Positions 1 to 6,780 are shown, numbered from the stretch's first letter. The stretch is 19,566 nt of DNA from Rhodospirillaceae bacterium (GCA_029883045.1 JAOUJU010000004.1:1-19566); one strand, 5' to 3'. Made by a program: numbers and translations. The notes: generated from the sequence alone by a model not told the origin.

Positions 1-319
1 TGCTTGGCGTCACGCCCGATTGCAGGTTGCGACCATCAATGGCTTCCTGCCCGGATACAACGCCATCCGGTTGCATTTGTTCTTCGCCCCATTGCCCACC
101 AGTGCCATTGTCGAATTTGCCAATAACCCCCGCATCCGAAGGTGCCCAGGTTGCACCCTTAAGTTCGCTGAGCACAGACTTGCTATCGCTGTCTAAAGTA
201 GAAAACCATTCAGCCCAGCGGGCATCAACGTTGGAGGCATTATCAAGATAGCGGGCATAAAGCTCCGCTACATAAAGGGCATTACTGCCGCTAAGGAAAT
301 TGTCAGATACTGTTGTCAT
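1..319 (-). CDS. sucA: 2-oxoglutarate dehydrogenase E1 component, N-terminal part (runs off left edge)
   Basis: This is the first 106 codons of the thiamine-diphosphate E1 subunit of the 2-oxoglutarate dehydrogenase complex, which decarboxylates 2-oxoglutarate and passes the succinyl group to E2. The visible protein begins MTTVSDNFLSGSNALYVAEL and continues with YARYLDN and DARWAEWF. This is the characteristic N-terminal segment of alphaproteobacterial SucA, the helix that docks E1 to the complex. The thiamine-binding and catalytic regions lie outside the window. The ATG at 319 is the only plausible start, because an in-frame TAA lies two codons upstream. No Shine-Dalgarno sequence is visible before it. 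It is the last visible gene of the mdh-sucC-sucD-sucA order, 113 bp after sucD. Identity rests on recognition of a short N-terminal segment plus context. Confidence 0.9.
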   Translation of the reverse strand, partial: MTTVSDNFLSGSNALYVAELYARYLDNASNVDARWAEWFSTLDSDSKSVLSELKGATWAPSDAGVIGKFDNGTGGQWGEEQMQPDGVVSGQEAIDGRNLQSGVTPS

Positions 320-322
320 GGG

Positions 323-330
323 TTATATAA
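323..330 (-). promoter_or_regulatory. -10-like element directly before the sucA start
   Basis: On the minus strand TTATATAA is followed by CCC and then the sucA ATG. Taking TTATAT as a -10 hexamer, transcription would begin at or next to the A of the ATG, giving a leaderless or near-leaderless mRNA. No convincing -35 box is seen, and no Shine-Dalgarno sequence lies in the 20 bases before the start. The remainder of the sucD-sucA gap (331-432) shows only a weak 4-bp hairpin and no gene. Confidence 0.25.
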
Positions 331-432
331 GAAAATATTGGGTGATATCCCCGCCATTTCCACCTTTTGTTTCCTACGCCCCATTAAGCAACGTTATTGA
401 GCACCATTTTTACGGTGTCTTAAAGCTTTTTT

Positions 433-1311
433 TTATTTGTTTTGAAGTTTTTCCAACATTGTCTGCCCGATTGTGGCTGGCGATGACGCCACCGCAATTC
501 CAGCAGATTTCAAAGCTTCTATCTTGTCCCCGGCGGTTCCCTTGCCGCCCGATATAATGGCACCAGCATGACCCATGCGCCGCCCGGGTGGGGCTGTAAC
601 CCCTGCAATAAAGCCAGTTACCGGTTTTTTGGTTTTTGATGATTTAAGAAATTCAGCTGCTTCTTCTTCAGCGGTGCCGCCAATTTCACCAATCATAATT
701 ATTGCTTCGGTTTCCGGATCGCCCAAAAACATATCGAGGCAATCTACAAAATTAGTCCCATTTACCGGATCGCCGCCAATGCCGATGCATGTGGTCTGGC
801 CAAGGCCGGTAACAGTAGTTTGCGCCACCGCTTCATAGGTGAGCGTGCCTGAGCGCGAAACAATGCCAACCTTGCCCCGGGTATGAATGTGACCGGGCAT
901 TATGCCTATTTTGCATTCGCCCGGCGTAATTACGCCCGGACAATTAGGCCCAACTAACCGCGTGTTTGATCCTGCTAGTGCGCGTTTTACCCGAACCATA
1001 TCAAGAACCGGAATGCCTTCGGTTATGCAGACCACAAGTTCAATTTCAGCTGCTATGGCTTCAAGTATGGCATCGGCTGCAAACGGTGGTGGAACATATA
1101 TAACGCTGGCATCGGCCTGTGTTTTTTCTACAGCTTGGGCGACGGTATCAAAAACCGGTAAATCCAGGTGAACCCCACCGCCCTTTCCCGGTGTAACCCC
1201 GCCAACCATTTTGGTGCCGTAGGCAATTGCTTGCTCTGAATGAAAGGTTCCCTGCGCGCCAGTAAAACCCTGACATATTACTTTGGTATTTTTATCGACC
1301 AGAACAGCCAT
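433..1311 (-). CDS. sucD: Succinyl-CoA synthetase (ADP-forming) alpha subunit
   Basis: The alpha subunit of succinyl-CoA synthetase binds CoA and carries the phosphohistidine in the reversible conversion of succinyl-CoA + ADP/GDP + Pi to succinate + CoA + ATP/GTP in the TCA cycle. The protein is 292 aa, normal for the family. The N-terminal CoA-binding segment has GFTGAQGTFHSEQAI (about residues 17-31). The phosphohistidine loop GHAGAIISGGKGT places the active His at about residue 248. The segment VGPNCPGVITPGECKIGIMP is typical of the family. The ATG shares its first base with the last base of the sucC stop (TAATG), so translation is probably coupled and gives equimolar subunits. Confidence 0.97.
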   Translation of the reverse strand: MAVLVDKNTKVICQGFTGAQGTFHSEQAIAYGTKMVGGVTPGKGGGVHLDLPVFDTVAQAVEKTQADASVIYVPPPFAADAILEAIAAEIELVVCITEGIPVLDMVRVKRALAGSNTRLVGPNCPGVITPGECKIGIMPGHIHTRGKVGIVSRSGTLTYEAVAQTTVTGLGQTTCIGIGGDPVNGTNFVDCLDMFLGDPETEAIIMIGEIGGTAEEEAAEFLKSSKTKKPVTGFIAGVTAPPGRRMGHAGAIISGGKGTAGDKIEALKSAGIAVASSPATIGQTMLEKLQNK

Positions 1312-2498
1312 TATTTTCCGGCCTCCTTTACCGCCTGCACAATTTTTTCAGCGGCATCGCCCAAATCATCGGCAGATACGATAGGCAAACCAGATTCGGC
1401 CATTATTTTCTTGCCCAGATCAACGTTGGTGCCTTCAAGCCTAACCACCAGCGGCACGTTTAAGCTTACTTCCTTGGCGGCAGCAACCACGCCATCGGCG
1501 ATTACGTCGCAGCGCATAATACCGCCAAAGATATTAACCAAAATTCCTTTGACGTTAGGATCGGACAAAATAAGTTTGAACGCCGTGGTAACGCGTTCTT
1601 TGGTGGCACCGCCACCAACATCAAGAAAGTTTGCCGGATCCCCGCCATTGAGCTTGATTATATCCATGGTCGCCATGGCAAGGCCGGCACCATTTACCAT
1701 GCAGCCGATGTTGCCATCTAGCTTGATATAATTTAGCTCATGCTTTGCGGCTTCTAATTCAGCCGGGTCTTCCTCATCTTCGTCACGCAGATCAGCAACT
1801 TCTTTTTGCCGAAACAGCGCGTTATCATCAAAATTCATTTTGGCATCAAGCGCCATAACATCGCCCGCACCCGTAACCACCAATGGGTTAATTTCAACCA
1901 GCGAGGCATCAAGTGCATTAAATGCTTTGTAAAGACCCATAATAAGTTTTACCGCTGAACCAACCTGCTTGCCCTCAAGGCCAAGGCCGAAAGCAATGTT
2001 GCGGGCATGAAAAGCTTGAATTCCGGTTGTCGGATCAATGACTTCCATAATAATTTTTTCTGGTGTTTTTGCCGCTACTTCTTCGATGTCCATTCCGCCT
2101 TCGGTAGAAGCCATAATGGTTATGCGCGAAGATGCGCGGTCAATTAACATTGATAGGTAAAGTTCGCGCGCTATGTCGCAACCTTCTTCGATATATACAC
2201 GCTTGACTTCTTTGCCTGCCGGTCCGGTTTGATGCGTTATTAATTGCATTCCCAGTATTTGGCTGGCCGTATCAAGCACGTCATCAATGGATTTAACAAC
2301 TTTAACGCCGCCGCCCTTACCTCGGCCGCCGGCGTGTATTTGCGCCTTAACGACCAATACTGGGTCGCCGGGCATATCTTTTGCTAGATCTTTGGCAGTT
2401 TGCGCGGCCTCCGGGGCGGTGTAAGCAACACCACCCCGGGGCACGGCAACCCCGAAACCAGCCAAGAGTGCCTTGGCTTGGTATTCATGGATATTCAT
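1311..2498 (-). CDS. sucC: Succinyl-CoA synthetase (ADP-forming) beta subunit
   Basis: The beta subunit of succinyl-CoA synthetase supplies the ATP-grasp nucleotide site and the succinate site and pairs with SucD. The protein is 396 aa from the start chosen here, beginning MNIHEYQAKALLAGFGV as in the family. HAGGRGKGGGVK (about residues 54-65) is the ATP-grasp glycine-rich segment. MVNGAGLAMATMD and GILVNIFGGIMRCDVIA are C-terminal signatures. An upstream in-frame TTG at 2513 is rejected because it would place the good Shine-Dalgarno (GGAGAG, about 9 nt before the ATG at 2498) inside the coding region. The gene follows the H1-like gene by 45 bp containing a hairpin, and overlaps sucD by one base. 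Confidence 0.97.
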   Translation of the reverse strand: MNIHEYQAKALLAGFGVAVPRGGVAYTAPEAAQTAKDLAKDMPGDPVLVVKAQIHAGGRGKGGGVKVVKSIDDVLDTASQILGMQLITHQTGPAGKEVKRVYIEEGCDIARELYLSMLIDRASSRITIMASTEGGMDIEEVAAKTPEKIIMEVIDPTTGIQAFHARNIAFGLGLEGKQVGSAVKLIMGLYKAFNALDASLVEINPLVVTGAGDVMALDAKMNFDDNALFRQKEVADLRDEDEEDPAELEAAKHELNYIKLDGNIGCMVNGAGLAMATMDIIKLNGGDPANFLDVGGGATKERVTTAFKLILSDPNVKGILVNIFGGIMRCDVIADGVVAAAKEVSLNVPLVVRLEGTNVDLGKKIMAESGLPIVSADDLGDAAEKIVQAVKEAGK

Positions 2499-2515
2499 GC
2501 GGCTTCTCTCCAATT

Positions 2516-2538
2516 AGAGGAGGCGAAACGCATCCTCT
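2516..2538 (-). other. Hairpin between the H1-like gene and sucC
   Basis: An inverted repeat has outer arms AGAGGA / TCCTCT, a single mismatch, inner arms GCG / CGC and a 3-nt loop. It lies 5 bases after the H1-like stop codon and ends 5 bases before the sucC Shine-Dalgarno GGAGAG. There is no U-run after it in the minus direction, so it is not a classic intrinsic terminator. An RNA-processing or stabilising hairpin, or a modulator of sucC translation, is more likely. This is inference from sequence complementarity only. Confidence 0.45.
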
Positions 2539-2543
2539 TAGTA

Positions 2544-2888
2544 CTATTTCTTACGCTTAGCAGTTTTCCGTTTAGCGGTCTTACGCTTAGCGGTTTTCTT
2601 CTTAGCGGTTTTACGCTTAGCGGTTTTCTTCTTAGCGGTCTTACGCTTAGCAGTTTTCCGTTTAGCGGTTTTTTTCTTAGCGGTTTTACGCTTAGCGGTT
2701 TTTTTCTTAGCAGTTTTCCGCTTAGCTGTTTTTTTCTTAGCGGTTTTTTTCTTAGCTGTCTTTTTCTTAGCTGTTTTCCGCTTAGCTGTTTTTTTCTTAG
2801 CTACTTTTTTCTTAGCTACTCTTTTCTTAGCTACTTTTTTCTTAGCTGTCTTCTTCTTAGCTGTCTTCTTTTTTGCTCTTTTAACCAT
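2544..2888 (-). CDS. Lysine-rich histone H1-like pentapeptide-repeat protein
   Basis: A 114-aa, extremely basic protein, almost entirely 21 consecutive pentapeptides of the form K-K/R-K-T/V-A after a five-residue start (MVKRA), ending KRKK. It contains no acidic, aromatic or cysteine residues. Such tracts resemble the C-terminal tail of eukaryotic H1 and bacterial H1-like or AlgP/Hc-type proteins, which bind DNA or RNA non-specifically; binding here is inferred. The ATG at 2888 is preferred because GGAG lies about 8 nt before it. An upstream in-frame ATG at 2900 has no Shine-Dalgarno and would add only MEKT. The gene sits between mdh (44 bp upstream) and sucC (45 bp downstream), so it is probably cotranscribed with TCA genes. 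No folded domain is visible. It is unlikely to be a spurious frame: the frame is open throughout, has a start signal and keeps a consistent repeat. Confidence 0.8.
   Translation of the reverse strand: MVKRAKKKTAKKKTAKKKVAKKRVAKKKVAKKKTAKRKTAKKKTAKKKTAKKKTAKRKTAKKKTAKRKTAKKKTAKRKTAKRKTAKKKTAKRKTAKKKTAKRKTAKRKTAKRKK
2559..2873 (-). repeat. 15-bp tandem repeat array (21 units) inside the H1-like gene
   Basis: Twenty-one in-frame 15-bp units encode K-K/R-K-T/V-A. Higher-order copies are visible. A 29-bp stretch at 2551-2579 recurs exactly at 2641-2669, 90 bp (six units) away. A 29-bp stretch at 2581-2609 recurs exactly at 2611-2639, 30 bp (two units) away. Units near the 5' end of the gene use ACA for Thr. 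Units in the 3' half mostly use ACC or ACT. This pattern suggests growth by slippage or unequal crossover, and the copy number may vary between strains. Confidence 0.9.
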
Positions 2889-2932
2889 AGTCTTCTCCAT
2901 TTTAAATGGCCGGAACCCCCCCTTAAGAAAGA

Positions 2933-3898
2933 TTACCTACCTTTACCCTTCTCAATTTTCCGAATTGTGGATATAAGGCTCCGAACCGCGCTGACCGACT
3001 TATTAAAGGCGGCCCGCTCCTGAGCGTCGAGCTTAATCTCGACAACTCGCTCAACCCCGCGGGCGCCGATAACTACCGGAACACCCACGTACACCTCCCT
3101 CACGCCGTATTCCCCTTTGAGGTACGCCGCACATGGTAATACACGTTTTTTATCTTTGAGGTAGGACTCCGCCATTTGTATTGCGGCGGCTGCCGGTGCA
3201 TAAAAAGCCGAACCTGTTTTCAAAAGGCCGACTATTTCTGCACCGCCATCACGGGTTCTCTGGACTATTTCGTTGATACGTTTTTTTGTCGTCCACTTCA
3301 TCTTTATAAGATCGGGTACCGGAATACCGGCAACAGTGGAATAACGTACCAACGGAACCATGGTATCACCATGGCCGCCCAGGACGAATGCTGTGACATC
3401 TTCAATCGAGACGTCGAATTCTTCTGCAAGGAAATATCTAAAACGCGCTGAATCTAAAACGCCTGCCATGCCGACAACCATATGAGGGGGCAGGCCGGAT
3501 GCTTCGCGCAGCGCCCAAACCATTGCGTCTAATGGATTGGTCACACATACAACAAATGCTTTCGGTGCGTATTTTTTAATACCCGCACCAACCGATTTCA
3601 TAACACCTACATTAATAGCTAAAAGATCATCGCGGCTCATGCCCGGTTTACGCGGAATGCCAGCGGTTACAATTACTACGTCTGCGCCTTTTATTCCGGC
3701 GTAGCTTTTGGTGCCTTTAATATTGGAATCAAAGCCGCCAATGGGCGACGACTGGGATATATCCAGTGCTTTTCCTTTTGGCAAGCTGTCGTCAATATCA
3801 AACAGCACTATGTCGCCTAGATCCTTGAGGCCGGCTATCAGTGCAAGTGTGCCACCGATATTGCCTGAACCTATTAAGGCTATCTTATTGCGAGCCAT
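2933..3898 (-). CDS. mdh: Malate dehydrogenase, NAD-dependent (LDH-like type)
   Basis: Oxidises malate to oxaloacetate with NAD+ in the TCA cycle; cytosolic. The protein is 321 aa, the usual length for the LDH-like MDH of alphaproteobacteria. The Rossmann glycine motif is GSGNIGG (residues 10-16), and Asp34 in LFDID is the expected NAD-ribose ligand that favours NAD over NADP. GIPRKPGMSRDDLL carries substrate arginines (about R83 and R89). VTNPLD has Asn121, DSARF has Asp149 and Arg152, and GGHGDTMVP has the catalytic His176. The ATG at 3898 follows an AAGGAAGGAAG purine run. It is the first gene of the mdh > H1-like > sucC > sucD > sucA unit, so its leader probably controls all of them. Confidence 0.97.
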   Translation of the reverse strand: MARNKIALIGSGNIGGTLALIAGLKDLGDIVLFDIDDSLPKGKALDISQSSPIGGFDSNIKGTKSYAGIKGADVVIVTAGIPRKPGMSRDDLLAINVGVMKSVGAGIKKYAPKAFVVCVTNPLDAMVWALREASGLPPHMVVGMAGVLDSARFRYFLAEEFDVSIEDVTAFVLGGHGDTMVPLVRYSTVAGIPVPDLIKMKWTTKKRINEIVQRTRDGGAEIVGLLKTGSAFYAPAAAAIQMAESYLKDKKRVLPCAAYLKGEYGVREVYVGVPVVIGARGVERVVEIKLDAQERAAFNKSVSAVRSLISTIRKIEKGKGR

Positions 3899-3914
3899 GG
3901 AAGTTCTTCCTTCC

Positions 3915-3938
3915 TTTTAAATCCGATTTTAAATCCGA
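3915..3938 (-). repeat. Two adjacent perfect 12-bp repeats in the mdh leader
   Basis: TTTTAAATCCGA occurs twice back to back (3915-3926 and 3927-3938, plus-strand reading). The repeats lie just upstream of the mdh Shine-Dalgarno, inside the probable 5' untranslated region. Each copy carries a TCGGATT (minus strand) able to pair with the AATCCGA listed in the hairpin entry. Confidence 0.9.
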
Positions 3939-3949
3939 TTCTTCGGATT
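3932..3949 (-). promoter_or_regulatory. Hairpin in the mdh 5' leader
   Basis: AATCCGA (3932-3938) and TCGGATT (3943-3949) form a perfect 7-bp stem with a 4-nt loop. The tandem 12-mer provides a second copy of the same arm at 3920-3926, so the distal arm could pair with either copy in the RNA. That gives two mutually exclusive hairpins at different distances from the Shine-Dalgarno. A regulatory role is inference. Confidence 0.4.
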
Positions 3950-4087
3950 AAAAATTAAATCTGGATTTTTAGTAACAAGTCATCATCAAATTAAAAAACA
4001 AAAAAATAATTACTTAAAAAATTTATTTTCTGCCTTCATCTAAGTTTGAATATCTATTCATAAAGTCATCAAGAAGCTATCAAGGCG

Positions 4088-4119
4088 ACACGAATCAATA
4101 TTCGCACAAAACACGAATC
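4088..4119. promoter_or_regulatory. Spaced 9-bp direct repeats upstream of mdh (possible operator)
   Basis: ACACGAATC occurs at 4088-4096 and 4111-4119, a spacing of 23 bp (about two helical turns). The first copy overlaps an inverted repeat CGAAT (4091-4095) / ATTCG (4100-4104). Same-face spaced repeats upstream of an operon are typical of regulator sites, but no regulator can be named and the distance to a promoter is unknown. Confidence 0.3.
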
Positions 4120-4192
4120 GCATATTTTTACCCTGAATTTCACTTTTCGGCAAGTTACTTACACAATTTTCTGCAAAAAACGATTCATTTTG

Positions 4193-5314
4193 TTATTTTC
4201 GACTCTCGTGATCAATTTCTATGTAGGACTCCGATTGCATCTCTACAAGTCTTGATGATGTTCTTTCGAATTCAAACGACCCTTCGCCGTCTAAATAAAG
4301 TTCATACGGTTCGGCTTCAGCAGAGCATATAAATTTTACGTGTCCTTCATAAAGAGCATCGATAAAAATAACAAAACGTCGTGCAACATCTTTCATTTCA
4401 GCGCTCATACGCGGGATTCCCGACATAATTATTGTATGATAACGCCTTGATATTTCTATATAATCTGCCGCTCCCAATGGGCGTCCACAAATATCAATAA
4501 AATTAACCATAGCCACACCTTCTGATGCTTTGGGAATCTCAACCTTCCTTCCTTGTGCCGTGATCACGGCTTGGTGAGGTGGATGTCCGTGGGTTAATCG
4601 TTCGAAGGCGGCCTCTAATTTTTTTTGTGCTGCGCCATCATCTGGGGTCATATAAACGTCTAGTGTGCGCATATGCTCTAGGCGATAGTCGATTGGGCCA
4701 TCTAGGGCCAATAAATCCATTTTAGATTCAATTAACATAATAAATGGGATAAATTGTTCTCTTTGTAGCCCATCTTTATACAAATCACGCGGTGGGCGAT
4801 TCGAAGTTGCGACCACCACAACGCCATTTTTAAACAGCCCTTCAAACAGGCGGCCGACTATCATCGCATCGGTAATATCTGTTATTTGCAGCTCGTCTAA
4901 GCACAATAAATTGGCGCCGCTTGCTATTGCGCTGGCAACTGAATTGATGGGGTCAGCGACCTTTACTTCGGCCATGCGAAAGCCTGCCATTCGGGTGTGG
5001 ACTTCTTGCATGAAGGCGTGAAAATGAAGTCTACGCTTGGCTTTTAGTGGGGCATCTTCAAAAAATAAATCCATCAGCATGGATTTACCGCGCCCCACAC
5101 CGCCATAAAAATAAAGCCCCTGGGGTGCGTTTTCCGCCTTGCGCGCAAGACCAAAACGCGCGCGCCATCCCTGTTCACCCAAAAGCGGTTCATACGATTT
5201 AAGGGCGTTATGCAGACTTTGTAGTTTTTCCACCGCTAACGCCTGAGTCTGATCGGGCTTAATTTTGCCCGACCCAATCTGCTCGCGATATTGTGAAAGT
5301 GGCCCTTCAACCAT
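4193..5314 (-). CDS. zapE: Cell division protein ZapE / AFG1-like P-loop ATPase
   Basis: AFG1/ZapE family ATPase. In E. coli ZapE associates with the division ring late in constriction, and mitochondrial AFG1 homologues act in respiratory-chain protein quality control. The protein is 373 aa, normal for the family. It shows N-terminal PLSQYREQIGSGKIKPDQTQ, Walker A GGVGRGKS (residues 71-78), DLFFEDAPLKAKRRLHFHAF, Walker B LLCLDE (136-141) with ELQITDITDAMI, and the sensor segment ATSNRPPRDLY (from 169). The ATG at 5314 is used. A GGG-containing purine stretch lies roughly 10 nt upstream, and an out-of-frame ATG lies just before it. In many alphaproteobacteria zapE neighbours mdh, as here. The first 20-25 codons are the least certain part. 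Confidence 0.93.
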   Translation of the reverse strand: MVEGPLSQYREQIGSGKIKPDQTQALAVEKLQSLHNALKSYEPLLGEQGWRARFGLARKAENAPQGLYFYGGVGRGKSMLMDLFFEDAPLKAKRRLHFHAFMQEVHTRMAGFRMAEVKVADPINSVASAIASGANLLCLDELQITDITDAMIVGRLFEGLFKNGVVVVATSNRPPRDLYKDGLQREQFIPFIMLIESKMDLLALDGPIDYRLEHMRTLDVYMTPDDGAAQKKLEAAFERLTHGHPPHQAVITAQGRKVEIPKASEGVAMVNFIDICGRPLGAADYIEISRRYHTIIMSGIPRMSAEMKDVARRFVIFIDALYEGHVKFICSAEAEPYELYLDGEGSFEFERTSSRLVEMQSESYIEIDHESRK

Positions 5315-5497
5315 TGGCCATACGCCCTTTTATCAATTTTTACCCAATTTTCACCGCTAAGTAACGTTAAGCAGCGAAAATAGGCGTGTAAAGCGCCCAA
5401 ATAGCTGATTGCACTGGCGAAACGCTGTGGGCAGACTATCTTTAAGCACCAACTCCTTACAGCTTAAGGGAACAAACATTAATAAAGGCAACAAACA

Positions 5498-6364
5498 ATG
5501 AGCAATTTTGAAACATGGCTGCTTGGCATGGAGCAACCCATAAGGCTTAGTTTTTTCTTTGGGATTTTTGCCCTAATGGCGATACTTGAAATAATAAGCC
5601 CAAGGCGAAAACTTAGCGTTTCAAAGCCGCTTAGGTGGTTTTCCAATTTAGGGATAGTTGTTTTAAACACCCTTATTGCCCGCGCTGTCTTGCCTATGGC
5701 GCCAATAATGTTTGCCAGCCTGTCCGCCGAAATGGGATGGGGAATATTCAATCTTTTTGCCATTCCCCCAGTAATAGCCATTATCGCGACTATTATTTTG
5801 ATGGATTTTACCATCTGGCTGCAACACGTAATGGTTCATGCGGTGCCAATATTGTGGCGTTTACACCGCCTACACCATGCCGATTTGGATTATGACGTCA
5901 CTACTGGGGCTAGATTTCACCCGATTGAGATATTGCTGTCATTGGGCATAAAGTTTGCGGTCATCGCCCTTTTGGGTGCGCCAGCGGCGGCGGTGTTGGT
6001 ATTTGAGATAGTTTTAAACGCCATGGCCATGTTCAATCATGCTAATTTCAAGCTACCATTGGGCGTGGATGCAATTTTGCGCACCTTGTTTGTAACGCCC
6101 GATATGCACCGGGTTCACCATTCCATAGTGCCACAGGAAACTAATTCCAATTTTGGCTTTAACCTTTCTATCTGGGATAGATTATTCGGAACCTACATTG
6201 CCCAGCCAACGGGCGGCCACGAAGGCATGACCATAGGCTTAGATATGTTTAGAACTGTAAAAGACGAACGCCTAGATCAAATGCTTATCCAGCCATTCAA
6301 AGGCCCGGTCGGCGATTACACCATTAATCGCCGTGATTGGCCCAAAAATAACGGAGAAGGCTAG
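5498..6364 (+). CDS. Membrane fatty acid hydroxylase / sterol desaturase family protein
   Basis: An integral membrane di-iron oxygenase of the fatty acid hydroxylase (sterol desaturase) superfamily; the substrate cannot be told from sequence. It is 288 aa with hydrophobic segments near residues 17-32, 50-72, 85-106 and 150-178. The histidine clusters that bind the di-iron centre are complete: H110-x3-H114, H123-xx-H126-H127, the NHANF segment with H181, and H204-xx-H207-H208 (HRVHH). NFGFNLSIWDRLFGTY is the usual C-terminal family signature. The ATG follows AAAGG at a reasonable distance. It is divergent from zapE across a 183-bp gap and is followed 2 bp later by the next gene, probably cotranscribed. 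Bacterial members modify lipids, carotenoids, alkyl glycerols or hopanoid-like molecules; none can be preferred here. Confidence 0.88.
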   Translation: MSNFETWLLGMEQPIRLSFFFGIFALMAILEIISPRRKLSVSKPLRWFSNLGIVVLNTLIARAVLPMAPIMFASLSAEMGWGIFNLFAIPPVIAIIATIILMDFTIWLQHVMVHAVPILWRLHRLHHADLDYDVTTGARFHPIEILLSLGIKFAVIALLGAPAAAVLVFEIVLNAMAMFNHANFKLPLGVDAILRTLFVTPDMHRVHHSIVPQETNSNFGFNLSIWDRLFGTYIAQPTGGHEGMTIGLDMFRTVKDERLDQMLIQPFKGPVGDYTINRRDWPKNNGEG

Positions 6365-6366
6365 CC

Positions 6367-6780
6367 ATGCAAGCTGGGCGCGAAACAAAGGATTTAAGGT
6401 TTGCCGTTCAGCACATCGGCTTTGAGGCCGATTTTTATCACCCCTTGGGCAAGGGTCTGACTTTAAGCGAAAATGTGGTTTCGGCCTTTGAAGATGAAAA
6501 AGACGATGCCGAAATATTCATCCAAACTGCGTCGAATACACATTTTAGTTCAGATGAAATCCTTAGTTGGTTTTTATTACAAACTAACACTTCTCTTGAT
6601 GGGCACATTCCGCCAGATGCACTAGAGCGTGGTGGTGGGGATATATTTGTTACATTTCCCATCCGTTTTGATGAGGGGGTTTTTCACATGGAAACGCTGC
6701 AAGGCAATGTTGCCCTGCGTGCGCTTAGCCTTTTGGTTAAGGTTTCGATCGTGCGTAAAAATGCAGAGCACAATGATTAG
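6367..6780 (+). CDS. Hypothetical protein cotranscribed with the hydroxylase
   Basis: A 137-aa protein I do not recognise. It is soluble in appearance: no signal peptide, no membrane segment, mildly acidic, one HPLGKGLTLSE segment (about 25-35), an acidic patch FEDEKDDAEIF, and a C-terminal hydrophobic/basic helix-like stretch ALSLLVKVSIVRK. No cysteine-rich or nucleotide-binding motif is visible. It starts with ATG 2 bp after the hydroxylase stop, with GGAGAAGG just upstream lying in the end of that gene, so coupled translation is likely. A role linked to the hydroxylase (partner or regulator) is inference from position only. It ends at a hairpin and converges on sdhB. Confidence 0.75.
   Translation: MQAGRETKDLRFAVQHIGFEADFYHPLGKGLTLSENVVSAFEDEKDDAEIFIQTASNTHFSSDEILSWFLLQTNTSLDGHIPPDALERGGGDIFVTFPIRFDEGVFHMETLQGNVALRALSLLVKVSIVRKNAEHND

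Larger units (their letters stand above)
3899..4192. other. AT-rich 294-bp intergenic region upstream of mdh
   Basis: The gap between zapE (its 3' end) and the start of mdh holds no ORF I can support. It is strongly AT-rich, contains the repeats and hairpin listed separately (3915-3949, 4088-4119), and should carry the mdh-suc promoter on the minus strand. I could not choose a -35/-10 pair with confidence. No clear terminator for zapE is visible just after its stop, although zapE is transcribed toward mdh, so readthrough is possible. Confidence 0.6.

Noticed and set aside
395..425. CACC/GGTG hairpin after sucD as a terminator
   Set aside because: The stem is only 4 bp and the flanks do not extend it; too weak to support.
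2499..2513. Upstream TTG start for sucC
   Set aside because: It would swallow the Shine-Dalgarno and add residues not seen in the family; the ATG at 2498 gives the standard MNIHEYQAK start.
2559..2873. Regular repeats considered as a CRISPR array
   Set aside because: The units are contiguous 15-bp coding repeats with no unique spacers, and they preserve one reading frame.
2400..3023. A 207-codon plus-strand open frame rich in Leu/Ser/Phe repeats
   Set aside because: It is the antisense reading of the H1-like repeat gene and of the sucC and mdh ends. Its repeat is the reverse complement of the K/R/T/A units, and it lacks a credible start signal.
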